A stretch of 64,000 nucleotides of DNA. It comes from an uncultured Flavobacteriales bacterium (GTDB lineage: Bacteria > Bacteroidota > Bacteroidia > Flavobacteriales_D > Crocinitomicaceae). This document shows positions 18,509 through 26,614 of this stretch, in pieces. A model generated the notes under the pieces. It searched no databases. It was not told the DNA's origin and saw only the letters and a program-made list of their open reading frames with translations. Both the position numbers and the translations under genes were made by a program. The stretch is taken from positions 1 through 64,000 of the forward strand of contig CAJQJL010000019.1 in NCBI GenBank assembly GCA_905478665.1, read 5' to 3'. The stretch's first letter is position 1; each line of letters opens with the position of its first letter.

Positions 18509-19377
18509 CTTCTTCCAAAAATTCGAGCGATAAACCCAGGTTTTTCTTTCTCAGCACCTACTAATTCGGTGAGTTCCGCTTCGCTCATTTTTGGCGCCGA
18601 ATATTCCATCATCCCCAAGCTTTCTCCCATTCTCGGTCGTTCATAAATGGCCTCATGAAAATTTTCAAATCGCAGTAGGAAGTCGTCTTTTTGAGCAAAT
18701 AATTCCACTTGATTTGGAGATTCTTTGTTCCAATAATGAAATCTCAAGGGTGCCTCCTTGCTGATCAGTCCACATGTTATCGCTGGGCGAAGGGCATTGC
18801 TTAAATTAGGTTTTGAATAGTGGATTACTGCTTGATTCAGCACAACTACGTCGCCAATGGTTGCATCAATTGCTGTCAAATTAGGTCGAATACGCTCTTG
18901 AAATCCTTCGAAATAAAAAGGAAGAGTCGGTGCGCGAAGTGCTTTGTTCCAATTTTGGCTTCCCTTTAAAACTTCAATTGTTCCGTTTGATTCAGTAGTC
19001 TCGGTAAGTGGAATCCAAACGTTTGCCGCGAAATAGTTGGATTCGTCGACAATGGTCCAATCCTGATGCATGGGCATTTCACTATTTTCACCTACTCCCT
19101 TCACTAGAAATGCTGCCCCGATTAACCGATAATTCACAAATTGATCCTTCACCTTTTCTTCAATGAGCGCGGCTATTTTATTACTCATTTCTGACTTCAA
19201 CTCAAAATCATCCAAATAGCTCGATGAAAAAAATGCCTGAACATCATCAGGAATATATGCTTGGAATAGATCATTGAGACCCTGAATTTCCTCCGTATCA
19301 AACAATCTCAGCTTGGCAAAACCATCACGTTCAAATTGCGCTTGGATTTCCTCGTTTTTAAAAATTGCTTCCTTCAT
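18505..19377 (-). CDS. PhyH-family Fe(II)/2-oxoglutarate oxygenase D
   Basis: 290 residues. The triad is H104-Q-D106 (MPMHQDWTIVDES) and H186 (AVIHYSKPN), with R197 in LRPAITCG. The N-terminal signature is IFKNEEIQAQFERDGF. The end consists of the helix MSEAELTELVG, a short linker and the tail PGFIARIFGRR. It is six bases downstream of the next paralogue and overlaps oxygenase C by four bases, so all appear to be translated from one message. All three iron ligands are present. The divergence from its neighbours suggests a distinct substrate position rather than a recent duplicate. Confidence 0.87.
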   Translation of the reverse strand: MKEAIFKNEEIQAQFERDGFAKLRLFDTEEIQGLNDLFQAYIPDDVQAFFSSSYLDDFELKSEMSNKIAALIEEKVKDQFVNYRLIGAAFLVKGVGENSEMPMHQDWTIVDESNYFAANVWIPLTETTESNGTIEVLKGSQNWNKALRAPTLPFYFEGFQERIRPNLTAIDATIGDVVVLNQAVIHYSKPNLSNALRPAITCGLISKEAPLRFHYWNKESPNQVELFAQKDDFLLRFENFHEAIYERPRMGESLGMMEYSAPKMSEAELTELVGAEKEKPGFIARIFGRR

Positions 19378-19383
19378 TTCGTT

Positions 19384-20289
19384 CTATTTTGCAAAAAGAC
19401 GCTTTAGCCAAGATGGTTTTGGAGTTTCCTGCTTGATAGGTAATGAAACCTTGTACTCTTTCTCAATCATCTCCCTAGTCAATTTAGGGAATTTATAGTG
19501 GAAATGTCCCAAACTCTTGCCGAGCGTTGGACGATTAAAAATATTGTGTCCGAACTGTTCGAACTGCTCAAGAAAATCATCCTCCTGCTCAAAAATTTCA
19601 ATTTCATCTTTTCCACTTTCCTTATCCCAATAGCAGATTTTGATTCGAGCATCTTGATGTGCAACGAAAGTATTGATCACTGGACGCTCCTCCTCTGATA
19701 AATTCGGTGGTGAATAGTGAATGACGCTTTGATCAAAAATAATTGCTTCACCAGCCTTCAACTTACATGATTGCATGACCGTTTTCAATTCAGGAACCAG
19801 ACCGTCATAAATATCGGGGATCGATGATCCTCTGAATGTTGAATAAAAGCGGTGACTTCTGGGCAAAATTTCAATTGCGCCATTCTTATCGTTCAAATCT
19901 ACCAATGGACACCAAATGTTGATTCCAGTGTAGGTTCGTTCATCAACGAGAGTCATATCTTGATGCATAATCAGCTCGCTATCCTTTCCAGGTGCTTTCA
20001 CAATGAAACTTGAAAATAGAATTTTATAATTCTCGAATAATTCATCAATGCGTTTCAAACAAAGTTCACGAATGGAGTGATTTACACCTTCGCGGTGCTC
20101 TACATCATTGGCGAATGTTGTCGTAAAAAACCCTTTGACTCCATCTGGATAGTACTTCTGATAAACCTTCAAAATCTCATCGACTTGTTCTACCTCGAGA
20201 AAAGGGACAACCACAAAGCCATCTTTCTGAAATTTCGCGGTTAGATCTGCATCTTTAAAAATCGATATTTTATGAGAGAAGTCTAACAT
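19384..20289 (-). CDS. PhyH-family Fe(II)/2-oxoglutarate oxygenase E
   Basis: 301 residues. The triad is H109-Q-D111 (LIMHQDMTLVDER) and H191 (SVIHYSPPN), with R202 in ERPVINTF. The residue after HQD is Met, where most siblings have Trp, which probably shapes the pocket. The N-terminal signature is IFKDADLTAKFQKDGF. The C-terminal helix LTREMIEKEYKV is followed by the tail PKPSWLKRLFAK. The start codon overlaps the preceding stop by one base. It is one of five consecutive PhyH genes between wzm and the methyltransferase gene. Confidence 0.87.
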   Translation of the reverse strand: MLDFSHKISIFKDADLTAKFQKDGFVVVPFLEVEQVDEILKVYQKYYPDGVKGFFTTTFANDVEHREGVNHSIRELCLKRIDELFENYKILFSSFIVKAPGKDSELIMHQDMTLVDERTYTGINIWCPLVDLNDKNGAIEILPRSHRFYSTFRGSSIPDIYDGLVPELKTVMQSCKLKAGEAIIFDQSVIHYSPPNLSEEERPVINTFVAHQDARIKICYWDKESGKDEIEIFEQEDDFLEQFEQFGHNIFNRPTLGKSLGHFHYKFPKLTREMIEKEYKVSLPIKQETPKPSWLKRLFAK

Positions 20290-21215
20290 TATGCGTTCGT
20301 TGATTTCCTCTTCAATCTATCCCAAAAGGATTTTTTTCGAACCTCATCAAACCGTGGTCCTCTCAACTGTTTCTCAAATTGTTCAATTGTCAATGAAAAT
20401 GGCACATACTTAAATGACTTCACCCGTTTTACCGTTTCCTCTGGCTTTTTCCAAGGATTGAATTTCATATAAAACCCTTTGTCCACTTCCAAAACCTCCA
20501 CTTTACTGCGGTCTTTAGCCAAATCCATATGATAATGAATGGATGGTTCCTCCTTTGGAATCAGAATTAATTGGATCGTCAATCGAAGCGAGTCAGTTTG
20601 ATTTGGAGAAGAATAATGCACTAGACTATCGTCAAGAATGACAGCATCTCCCGCCTTAGTAACCAAGGGAACCATGTGCTTATCAATAATCTCCTTTTTA
20701 ATGTCCTCTAATTCCGATTTAATCATTGGCCCACGAACTTCACCAAAACGCTTATGACTACCAGGTACGACTTCGAGCGTCCCGTTTTCTTTGTTGCTAT
20801 CCACTAGTGGACACCAAATGGAGACGGTAGCACATTTGTGCTCATCAGCGAATGCCCAATTCTGATGAAGTGGAACCTCTCCTCCATCTGTTTTCTTTCG
20901 AATGAAATTTGCAATAATTGGTTCATAATCCGCTAAATACTCAGCATATCTATCCTTGAAAGTCGTTGCTATTTTGTCAAAAACTTTTTCCTTATAATCG
21001 ATATTTTTATCAATGAAGGTGAAATCATAAGTTACTTGAAGCGATGCATTGTACTTCTCATCTTCTGGACCAATATGTCCACCACTCTCGTCCAATGTAT
21101 CGAAATAATACCCTTTCAATTCCTCTACCTCTTCCTCTGTTAGAAAAGGAATTCGAACATATCCATCTTTTTGAAATTGTTCCTCTAAAGCTGGGTCAAT
21201 AAGTGTTCTTCTCAT
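20289..21215 (-). CDS. PhyH-family oxygenase F with HxN in place of HxD
   Basis: 308 residues. The fold and context are the same as in its siblings, but the proximal motif reads H117-Q-N119 (VPLHQNWAFADEH; codon AAT), so the carboxylate iron ligand is an amide. The distal H200 (SLVHYSSPN) and R211 (LRLTIQL) are kept, as is the paralogue N-terminus (LIDPALEEQFQKDGYV). The conserved helix LTIEQFEKQLRG and the basic tail SFWDRLKRKSTNA follow. The loop around residues 42-75 is longer than in the others. Possible meanings: a reduced-activity or non-hydroxylating enzyme, a partner subunit of another paralogue, or altered metal chemistry. The frame is intact, so it is not a pseudogene. Confidence 0.84.
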   Translation of the reverse strand: MRRTLIDPALEEQFQKDGYVRIPFLTEEEVEELKGYYFDTLDESGGHIGPEDEKYNASLQVTYDFTFIDKNIDYKEKVFDKIATTFKDRYAEYLADYEPIIANFIRKKTDGGEVPLHQNWAFADEHKCATVSIWCPLVDSNKENGTLEVVPGSHKRFGEVRGPMIKSELEDIKKEIIDKHMVPLVTKAGDAVILDDSLVHYSSPNQTDSLRLTIQLILIPKEEPSIHYHMDLAKDRSKVEVLEVDKGFYMKFNPWKKPEETVKRVKSFKYVPFSLTIEQFEKQLRGPRFDEVRKKSFWDRLKRKSTNA

Positions 21216-21219
21216 AGCT

Positions 21220-22266
21220 TCATTGTTTTCTTCCCTTCAAACGCCACTGAATTTCGCGCAAGATATTTCCAGGTGTGTACTTTTGAAAGAAGGTTCGTTT
21301 GTCCTCTGTATTATCGGTATCAGCATTTTGCTTTTTCGTCTCTTTTTCTGGACTGTAATTGAATAGTTTTGCCAATTTATCCATCAAAGGTTGATTCACT
21401 TTTACGCCATCCAACGTCAGTACTAATTCTTCCATTTCACTTTTCGACAGGTCAGGAACAAGGCGTTCTATACGATCTACTTTTTTCAAATCTTGAGGTA
21501 TCTTCCCTTTGTCATAAATTTCAGAGAGGCGCGCATTGTTGTACCACGTATAAAACTCTTTTTCCACCTCGTATACCTCCAACTGCGCAGGCTCACTATT
21601 CGGGACGTGATAATAATGACGCAACTGAGCCTCTTCCTGCGTCACACCAATACCAACTGCGATACGCGATTGATCTGAGAGATTCGGTGGTGAAGCGTGG
21701 ATTAATTTATTGTTGAAGATCAAGGTCTCCCCTGCTTTCATTTCCACAATTTCGACGTAAGGGAAAAGCGTAAAAATATGATCTGCAAGTGGTGATTTCG
21801 ATTGTGGAGATGGAGAAGAACGGTGGTGATTGAATAAGTTTTGACTCCCCTTAATTATACCTAGTGCTCCATTGTTCTCTGTCACATCTACAAGTGGCGT
21901 CCAAACAGTCACAGAACAAAATTCATTTTCATCCACAAAGCTCCAATCCTGATGTGGCGGCACAATGTTTTGCAATCCAGGTTCCTTAATCACGTAGCTT
22001 GCCGTAAACACTTGACCTCGATCAAAAATGTCTGTCGTTTTCGGAACAAGTACACTTTTTATTTTCTCGCCTACTGCCGTTACCAACTCTTGATTTTGGT
22101 TATCTAAGCTAATGTGAAAACCATCGTCTATTTTGTTGTCGAAATTTTGATCCCGATAGAAACTGAGTAAGGTTTCAACCTCTTCTTTATTCAATAGTGG
22201 AAGTTTCACAAAACCTTGTGATTCAAATTGCTGCTGTAACTCTGGATTTTTGAATAGCGCTCTCAT
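21220..22266 (-). CDS. PhyH-family Fe(II)/2-oxoglutarate oxygenase G
   Basis: 348 residues, the longest of the family. The triad is H105-Q-D107 (VPPHQDWSFVDEN) and H190 (KLIHASPPN), with R201 in SRIAVGIG. The N-terminal signature ALFKNPELQQQFESQGF closely parallels oxygenases B and D. After the helix LSKSEMEELVLTL there is a polar linker (residues about 300-322, rich in K, N, D, T) and then the tail PGNILREIQWRLKGRKQ. It follows wzm by 36 bases and starts the run of five PhyH genes. It looks catalytically intact; substrate unknown. Confidence 0.87.
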   Translation of the reverse strand: MRALFKNPELQQQFESQGFVKLPLLNKEEVETLLSFYRDQNFDNKIDDGFHISLDNQNQELVTAVGEKIKSVLVPKTTDIFDRGQVFTASYVIKEPGLQNIVPPHQDWSFVDENEFCSVTVWTPLVDVTENNGALGIIKGSQNLFNHHRSSPSPQSKSPLADHIFTLFPYVEIVEMKAGETLIFNNKLIHASPPNLSDQSRIAVGIGVTQEEAQLRHYYHVPNSEPAQLEVYEVEKEFYTWYNNARLSEIYDKGKIPQDLKKVDRIERLVPDLSKSEMEELVLTLDGVKVNQPLMDKLAKLFNYSPEKETKKQNADTDNTEDKRTFFQKYTPGNILREIQWRLKGRKQ

Positions 22267-22302
22267 AGTGCTGTGTATTACGATTTTGCAGGCGACTCAA
22301 AT

Positions 22303-23118
22303 TTACACATAATCGGCGATGTTCCTTTCTGTTTTCTTGAAAAGATAAACGCCCGCAATAAAGAAAACGAACACACCAACGAAGGAGATACAATAGAACC
22401 ATTCGAATGGAGTTCCGAAAGTCGCTGAACGGAACATTTCAATCGCTGTAGCAACAGGATTGAGGTAATAAATCCATTCCGTGTATGGCGCTGGGATGAT
22501 CGTGGACGGATAAAACACTGGCGTTAACCAGATCCCATAATTGACCATGTAGGGAATCAAATGTTGGAAATCTCTGCGCTTTACCGTGAAAGCATTCAAC
22601 CAGAGCGAAATCGTCAAGCCGGTAAATGTCACCAGCAAAATAATGAGCGGAATAAAAAGGATAGAAACATGTATTTCCGTCTTCCAAAGAAATGCCAATC
22701 CCACGAAAATCAGAAAGGCGATCCCAAACTCAAACAGTCCGACCAACGCTTTATACAAAGGCAAAATTATTTTGGGGAAATAGACCTTTTTAATCAAGTC
22801 TTGATGCGAGATCAACGCATTACCCGATTGGCGAACTGTACTCGAGAAATAATACCAAATTATCATTCCACTAAATGCAAAAACAGGATACGCGATATCG
22901 CCTGTTTCTAGGTGAATCAATCCATCAAAGAATACAGAAAAGATCACAAGCGCAATCAAGGGTTGAATCACAGCCCAAAGAATTCCTAGTGCTGTCTGTG
23001 CGTACTTCGCTTTTAGATCGCGTTTGATAAGGGTAAGAATCAACGAGCGGTATTGATATACACTTTTCATGTATTCAACAATTCCTATTGGCTGATTATT
23101 TATTACTTTCCTCGGCAT
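22303..23118 (-). CDS. wzm: Wzm/ABC-2-type polysaccharide exporter permease
   Basis: 271 residues with about six transmembrane helices. The amphipathic N-terminal region with LTLIKRDLKAKYAQTALGILWAVIQPL is the ABC-2 (Wzm, TagG, KpsM, RfbA) signature. The C-terminal IYYLNPVATAIEMFRSATFG is also typical. It is the first gene of a ten-gene minus-strand run ending at 13620 and would pair with Wzt at 15419-16663, seven genes away; exporter genes of this type usually sit side by side. A TATCTTTA-like -7 element lies at 23174-23181 upstream. The exported substrate is inferred to be a lipid-linked glycan. Confidence 0.88.
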   Translation of the reverse strand: MPRKVINNQPIGIVEYMKSVYQYRSLILTLIKRDLKAKYAQTALGILWAVIQPLIALVIFSVFFDGLIHLETGDIAYPVFAFSGMIIWYYFSSTVRQSGNALISHQDLIKKVYFPKIILPLYKALVGLFEFGIAFLIFVGLAFLWKTEIHVSILFIPLIILLVTFTGLTISLWLNAFTVKRRDFQHLIPYMVNYGIWLTPVFYPSTIIPAPYTEWIYYLNPVATAIEMFRSATFGTPFEWFYCISFVGVFVFFIAGVYLFKKTERNIADYV

Positions 23119-23224
23119 GTATATCTGTTGAAGACCTATCGATCATTCAACATGAGTTAGGTATTTACACCCGTAAAGATAGGAATTAAAGACGCGAAGG
23201 AATCAGCCCTTTCTAAATGAATTG

Positions 23225-23232
23225 TATTTTTG
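23225..23232 (+). promoter_or_regulatory. -7 promoter element upstream of the glycosyltransferase-like gene
   Basis: TATTTTTG matches TAnnTTTG. A transcript would begin only a few bases before the inferred start at 23246, implying a very short or absent leader. No convincing -33 TTG is visible. Confidence 0.35.
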
Positions 23233-23245
23233 AATAAAAATTGCC

Positions 23246-24124
23246 CTGAGAAAAATTGCGCATATAATTAATCCTTTCCATGCAAAACCGTCCTCGGATT
23301 TGTACACAGCGCAACCCATAACTTTTGCGTCTATGATTGCCGCAAAAGAAGAAGCAGAAGGAAAGGTAGAAGTTGAACTGCTCACTGCACAATTTCCTGA
23401 AGACCGATCAATGGTTCCTACCGAATTTAAAGCCACCGAAGATCTTTCACGTTCCGTGTTGGATTTGGGAGACTTTAAGTTGCAGATGAAACTCCCAATA
23501 TTGGCGGATATTCTTGAGCGCATGTACACCGAAAGTGATGCCGAATATTTGATCTACACCAACGTCGATATTGGACTTTATCCCGAATTTTACGCCAAGG
23601 TTAATCGCATCATCGAAAGTGGCTTGGACGCATTTATCATCAACCGTCGTCGTCTCTCGGCTGATTACACATCAGTAGATGATCTAGCAGACATCTACAC
23701 AGACAAGGGCAAAAAGCACCCAGGGTTTGATTGCTTTGTTTTTCATCGTGATTTGTTTCCGCAGCTGGTTTTGAAAGAAGTTTGTATCGGCGTACCATTT
23801 ATCGGGATCACCCTCTCTCAGAATCTTTTTGCCCTCTCGAAAAATTTCGAATTATTTGAAAATGAAATCCTAACTTTTCATATTGGAATGGAAATCATAA
23901 AAGGAAGGGCACCGCGTGAATATTTCAAGTACAATCAAGCGCAATTTTGGAGTGCCATGAATTCACCTCTCCGTGAGCATCTTTCTTCCAAGAAACTTCC
24001 GTACAGTGAACTCCTGTTGCCTTTTCGCATGATCAAATGGGGACTTCAGCCAAGCATTCCAATTCGACTCGTGCTTCGCTTGGAACTTGAACGTTTGACC
24101 GGTTATTTCCGCAAAAACAAGTAG
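23246..24124 (+). CDS. Glycosyltransferase-like protein (GT-A type suspected), non-ATG start
   Basis: The reading frame has no ATG near its N-terminus. Coding character extends upstream of the TTG at 23300 to a stop at 23231: the stretch LRKIAHIINPFHAKPSSDLYTAQPITF looks genuine (two overlapping parts of a conserved-looking N-terminus). CTG at 23246 would give MRKIAHIINP, while ATA 23234 or ATT 23240 are alternatives. The body of about 290 residues has LIYTNVDIGLYPEFY, where NVD-I recalls a DxD-like nucleotide-sugar site, and a basic C-terminus (RLELERLTGYFRKNK). It converges on the GNAT gene with a 22-base overlap. A glycosyltransferase role is suggested by that motif and the setting, not proven. 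Confidence 0.65.
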   Translation: MRKIAHIINPFHAKPSSDLYTAQPITFASMIAAKEEAEGKVEVELLTAQFPEDRSMVPTEFKATEDLSRSVLDLGDFKLQMKLPILADILERMYTESDAEYLIYTNVDIGLYPEFYAKVNRIIESGLDAFIINRRRLSADYTSVDDLADIYTDKGKKHPGFDCFVFHRDLFPQLVLKEVCIGVPFIGITLSQNLFALSKNFELFENEILTFHIGMEIIKGRAPREYFKYNQAQFWSAMNSPLREHLSSKKLPYSELLLPFRMIKWGLQPSIPIRLVLRLELERLTGYFRKNK

Positions 24125-24687
24125 GAGCTCTCCAGTTGAGAAAAAGTGTTTTTCTTTTCTTCAGAATCAAACTTCGCCAGAACGTTTTTTAATAGCATTT
24201 TCTTCTTTTGATAATCCTCAGGTGAAACTGACAATAGGTAATGGTCCGAATATTCCTTTTGGATCAGATATCCCAAATCTTGGTTGAAATTCAATGCATT
24301 TTCATTGTCCTTTCGAACACGCGCTGTGAGTTGAGTAAATTGACATTCGTTAAAAAACACATCCATCAAACAATAGACAGCCAACATCGGGACGTAAGAA
24401 TTGCGGTAATCTTCATCACCAATTAAGATTCCCGCTTCACCTGATCGCTCTTCCCAATTGATGTTTCGGACGTTGATTAGTCCAATTTGAGCTTCGCGGT
24501 AAACAATCAATAAATAGATCATCGAATCATCCAGTTTTGCGAACCATGTTTTCTGATCTGTACTAGAAATCTCCTCTTGAAAAAGCATTCGTTCGCGCAC
24601 AAAATCATCATTGCGCCAGCTGCGAATGAGCTCCAGATCATCTTCTGTTAATGAATGTAACTCTACGCCGTACTTACGAAGAATCAT
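24103..24687 (-). CDS. GNAT-family N-acyltransferase
   Basis: 194 residues. Motifs typical of GNAT acyltransferases are visible: LTEDDLELIRSWRND at residues 17-31, the beta-4 strand IGLINVRNINWEERSGEAGI, and RVRKDNENALNFNQDLGYL, which resembles the motif B region of PseH/RimJ-like enzymes. It shares a one-base start/stop overlap with the glycosyltransferase gene upstream, in an operon beginning with an acyl carrier protein and a ketoacyl synthase. With the divergent WecE-like aminotransferase nearby, the natural guess is acylation of a 4-amino sugar, using either acetyl-CoA (as WecD) or an acyl-ACP made by the neighbouring KAS III; this is inference. Confidence 0.8.
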   Translation of the reverse strand: MILRKYGVELHSLTEDDLELIRSWRNDDFVRERMLFQEEISSTDQKTWFAKLDDSMIYLLIVYREAQIGLINVRNINWEERSGEAGILIGDEDYRNSYVPMLAVYCLMDVFFNECQFTQLTARVRKDNENALNFNQDLGYLIQKEYSDHYLLSVSPEDYQKKKMLLKNVLAKFDSEEKKNTFSQLESSYLFLRK

Positions 24688-25601
24688 TAGAGCTTTATTT
24701 TGATTGCGTAGTTAGGCTTTTTGACACGTGCCGAATAAATTCGATTGATATACACCCCAAAGACACTAATACTAGCAGAAATCATAGCCATTGCAATGAG
24801 GACTGTAATCATAAAGATGTCGATGCTTATGCCAGCTTCCAATTGGTAGTAAATGTAATACGCCGTAAGTCCGAGAATTCCGAATGCTGCCATGATGCTC
24901 AAGAAGATCATAATTTTCAAAGGGATGCTTGTATAGTATATGATCAACCTCAAAGAAAGCGTAATTAATTTCCAGAGTGAGTATCCAGACTTTCCTTCCT
25001 GACGCGGATTGTGCTCTACTTCAATTTGTTGAATATCATTCGTATACCATGTAACCACCTGATTGATAAATAGGTGATCCTGCGAATGATTTTTAAGGAG
25101 CTCAATCATGTTAGTGTTGATCAATCGAAAGGCTGAACCAATGGATGAACTGTCTCTTTTTCCACCAAAAATTCGTTTAACCACACGACTACCAAAATTC
25201 CGAATCCACGAATTTTTCTGCTTTGGAAAAATGCCATAAACAACATCGGCCTCCGTAGCTTTCTGATGCGCGATCACCTTCTTTATTTCTTGTGGTAACA
25301 CCTGCAAATCATCATCCAGAGTAATGATTTTCATGCCAGATGCTTCATCAATCCCACAAAGCGTCGCTCCATTTTGACCAAAATTTTTGGCCAAGCGGAT
25401 AATCTTCATATTCTCAGGATGCATTTTTTTCAAGCGCAAGAGTTCTTGCCAACTCGCACTACCACTGTTGTCTTCAATAAAAATGACTTCAAATGATTTC
25501 ACTAGTTCATCCATTATCGCTTTGACACCATCAAAGATGGGCTCCAGTGTTTCGACACTGCGATAGACAGGAATTACTATTGAAAAATCTACTCGATTCA
25601 C
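24687..25601 (-). CDS. GT2 family glycosyltransferase, ArnC/GtrB-like, membrane-anchored
   Basis: 304 residues. The GT2 fold starts FSIVIPVYRSVETL, has the metal-binding motif ITLDDDLQ (about residues 92-99), and ends in two transmembrane helices (roughly residues 225-247 and 258-285). This is the architecture of polyprenyl-phosphate sugar transferases such as ArnC, GtrB and DPM1. Expected reaction: nucleotide sugar plus undecaprenyl phosphate gives a lipid-linked monosaccharide at the inner membrane. It begins one base after the KAS III stop, so it belongs to the acyl-sugar operon. The sugar could be the 4-amino-4,6-dideoxyhexose suggested by the WecE-like gene. Confidence 0.86.
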   Translation of the reverse strand: MNRVDFSIVIPVYRSVETLEPIFDGVKAIMDELVKSFEVIFIEDNSGSASWQELLRLKKMHPENMKIIRLAKNFGQNGATLCGIDEASGMKIITLDDDLQVLPQEIKKVIAHQKATEADVVYGIFPKQKNSWIRNFGSRVVKRIFGGKRDSSSIGSAFRLINTNMIELLKNHSQDHLFINQVVTWYTNDIQQIEVEHNPRQEGKSGYSLWKLITLSLRLIIYYTSIPLKIMIFLSIMAAFGILGLTAYYIYYQLEAGISIDIFMITVLIAMAMISASISVFGVYINRIYSARVKKPNYAIKIKL

Positions 25602-25602
25602 T

Positions 25603-26613
25603 TTACATCTCTATTAATTCAGGGCAAACGATTTCATCCAAATTTACCATTGCCGAACCCCATGACAAACCTACACCAAAACCCGACAACACAAGCTGTG
25701 ATTCTTTCGTTTTTATGCGCTCTGCTATCTCACTTACTATGGTAACTGGAATAGTCGCGCAACTTGTATTTCCAAATTTCGCTATGGTCGTCGGCACCTT
25801 TTCAGGATCAACCCCCACCTTCTTGCGAATGGATTCATTCAAAAGCCGATTTGCCTGATGGAAGACAAAATAGTCAATTCTATCTTTATTTGTGTGGCAA
25901 AACTCAAGTAAAGCGTGAATATTTGGAGCTACTTCTTTCAATCCGAAAGCAAAAATATCGTGCCCGTGCATTGTCATATAAGCATCCTCCTTTGAAGGAT
26001 TCCTCGCACCACCTTTTTCAACTGTTATCGCATCGTGCTTGGCACCATCCGTTTGCAAATTAAAGTGCATTGGTTTTGCGTCGTTTGAAAATTCAATAGC
26101 CGTTGCTGATCCTGCATCAGAAAAAATGGGCGTCGTACTGTTATCCTCTTTATCTATGATTTTCGTAATCGTATCTCCTACCAATAGTAGCCCTTTTTTC
26201 ATTCCAGAAGAACTCATCAAACCAGAAATAACAGAAAGACCATACACATATCCAGCGCAACCTTGATTGATATCAAAGGCAAGACATGATGTTGGTAATT
26301 CCAATTTCTGTTGCAAAAGCATACTGTTTCCAGGAACTTGAAAGTCGGGCGTTTGGGTTACAAAAATCAACACATCGATTTCCTCTTTGTTCCAATTCAG
26401 TTCGCTCAGGAGCTTTTCTGCGGCCGCCAAACATAAATCAGACGCGCATGTAGTTTCGTCGGCCAATCTTCTATTTTCAATGCCTGTTGTTGTAATCAAG
26501 AGCTCAATTTCTTGCGCCGACAATCCTTTCAAATCTCTATTCGAAACTGCCCGTTTAGGCAGTGCCGCGGAAATACCCGCAATTCGTGTATTGGAAATGG
26601 AAAACTGAGCCAT
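25603..26613 (-). CDS. 3-Oxoacyl-ACP synthase III (KAS III/FabH-like)
   Basis: 336 residues with a complete Cys-His-Asn triad: C119 in NQGCAGYVYG, His in VFHQANRLLN and Asn in KFGNTSCATIP. It condenses an acyl-CoA (usually acetyl-CoA) with malonyl-ACP. It lies one base after a dedicated acyl carrier protein and one base before a glycosyltransferase, rather than in a fatty-acid operon. That suggests a short acyl group for a surface sugar or lipid, for example a 3-oxo- or 3-hydroxybutyryl substituent; a reductase is not encoded nearby. The synthase assignment is firm and the pathway is inferred. Confidence 0.88.
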   Translation of the reverse strand: MAQFSISNTRIAGISAALPKRAVSNRDLKGLSAQEIELLITTTGIENRRLADETTCASDLCLAAAEKLLSELNWNKEEIDVLIFVTQTPDFQVPGNSMLLQQKLELPTSCLAFDINQGCAGYVYGLSVISGLMSSSGMKKGLLLVGDTITKIIDKEDNSTTPIFSDAGSATAIEFSNDAKPMHFNLQTDGAKHDAITVEKGGARNPSKEDAYMTMHGHDIFAFGLKEVAPNIHALLEFCHTNKDRIDYFVFHQANRLLNESIRKKVGVDPEKVPTTIAKFGNTSCATIPVTIVSEIAERIKTKESQLVLSGFGVGLSWGSAMVNLDEIVCPELIEM

Positions 26614-26614
26614 A

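Noticed and set aside
21369-21716. 115-residue plus-strand open frame
   Set aside because: It is the complement of oxygenase G, whose motifs are unambiguous.
11701-23118. Horizontally acquired island
   Set aside because: No integrase, transposase, tRNA or flanking repeats were seen, and base composition and gene packing look like the neighbours by eye.
23203-23529. 108-residue minus-strand open frame
   Set aside because: It is antisense to the glycosyltransferase-like gene and is rich in S/A/I without any motif.
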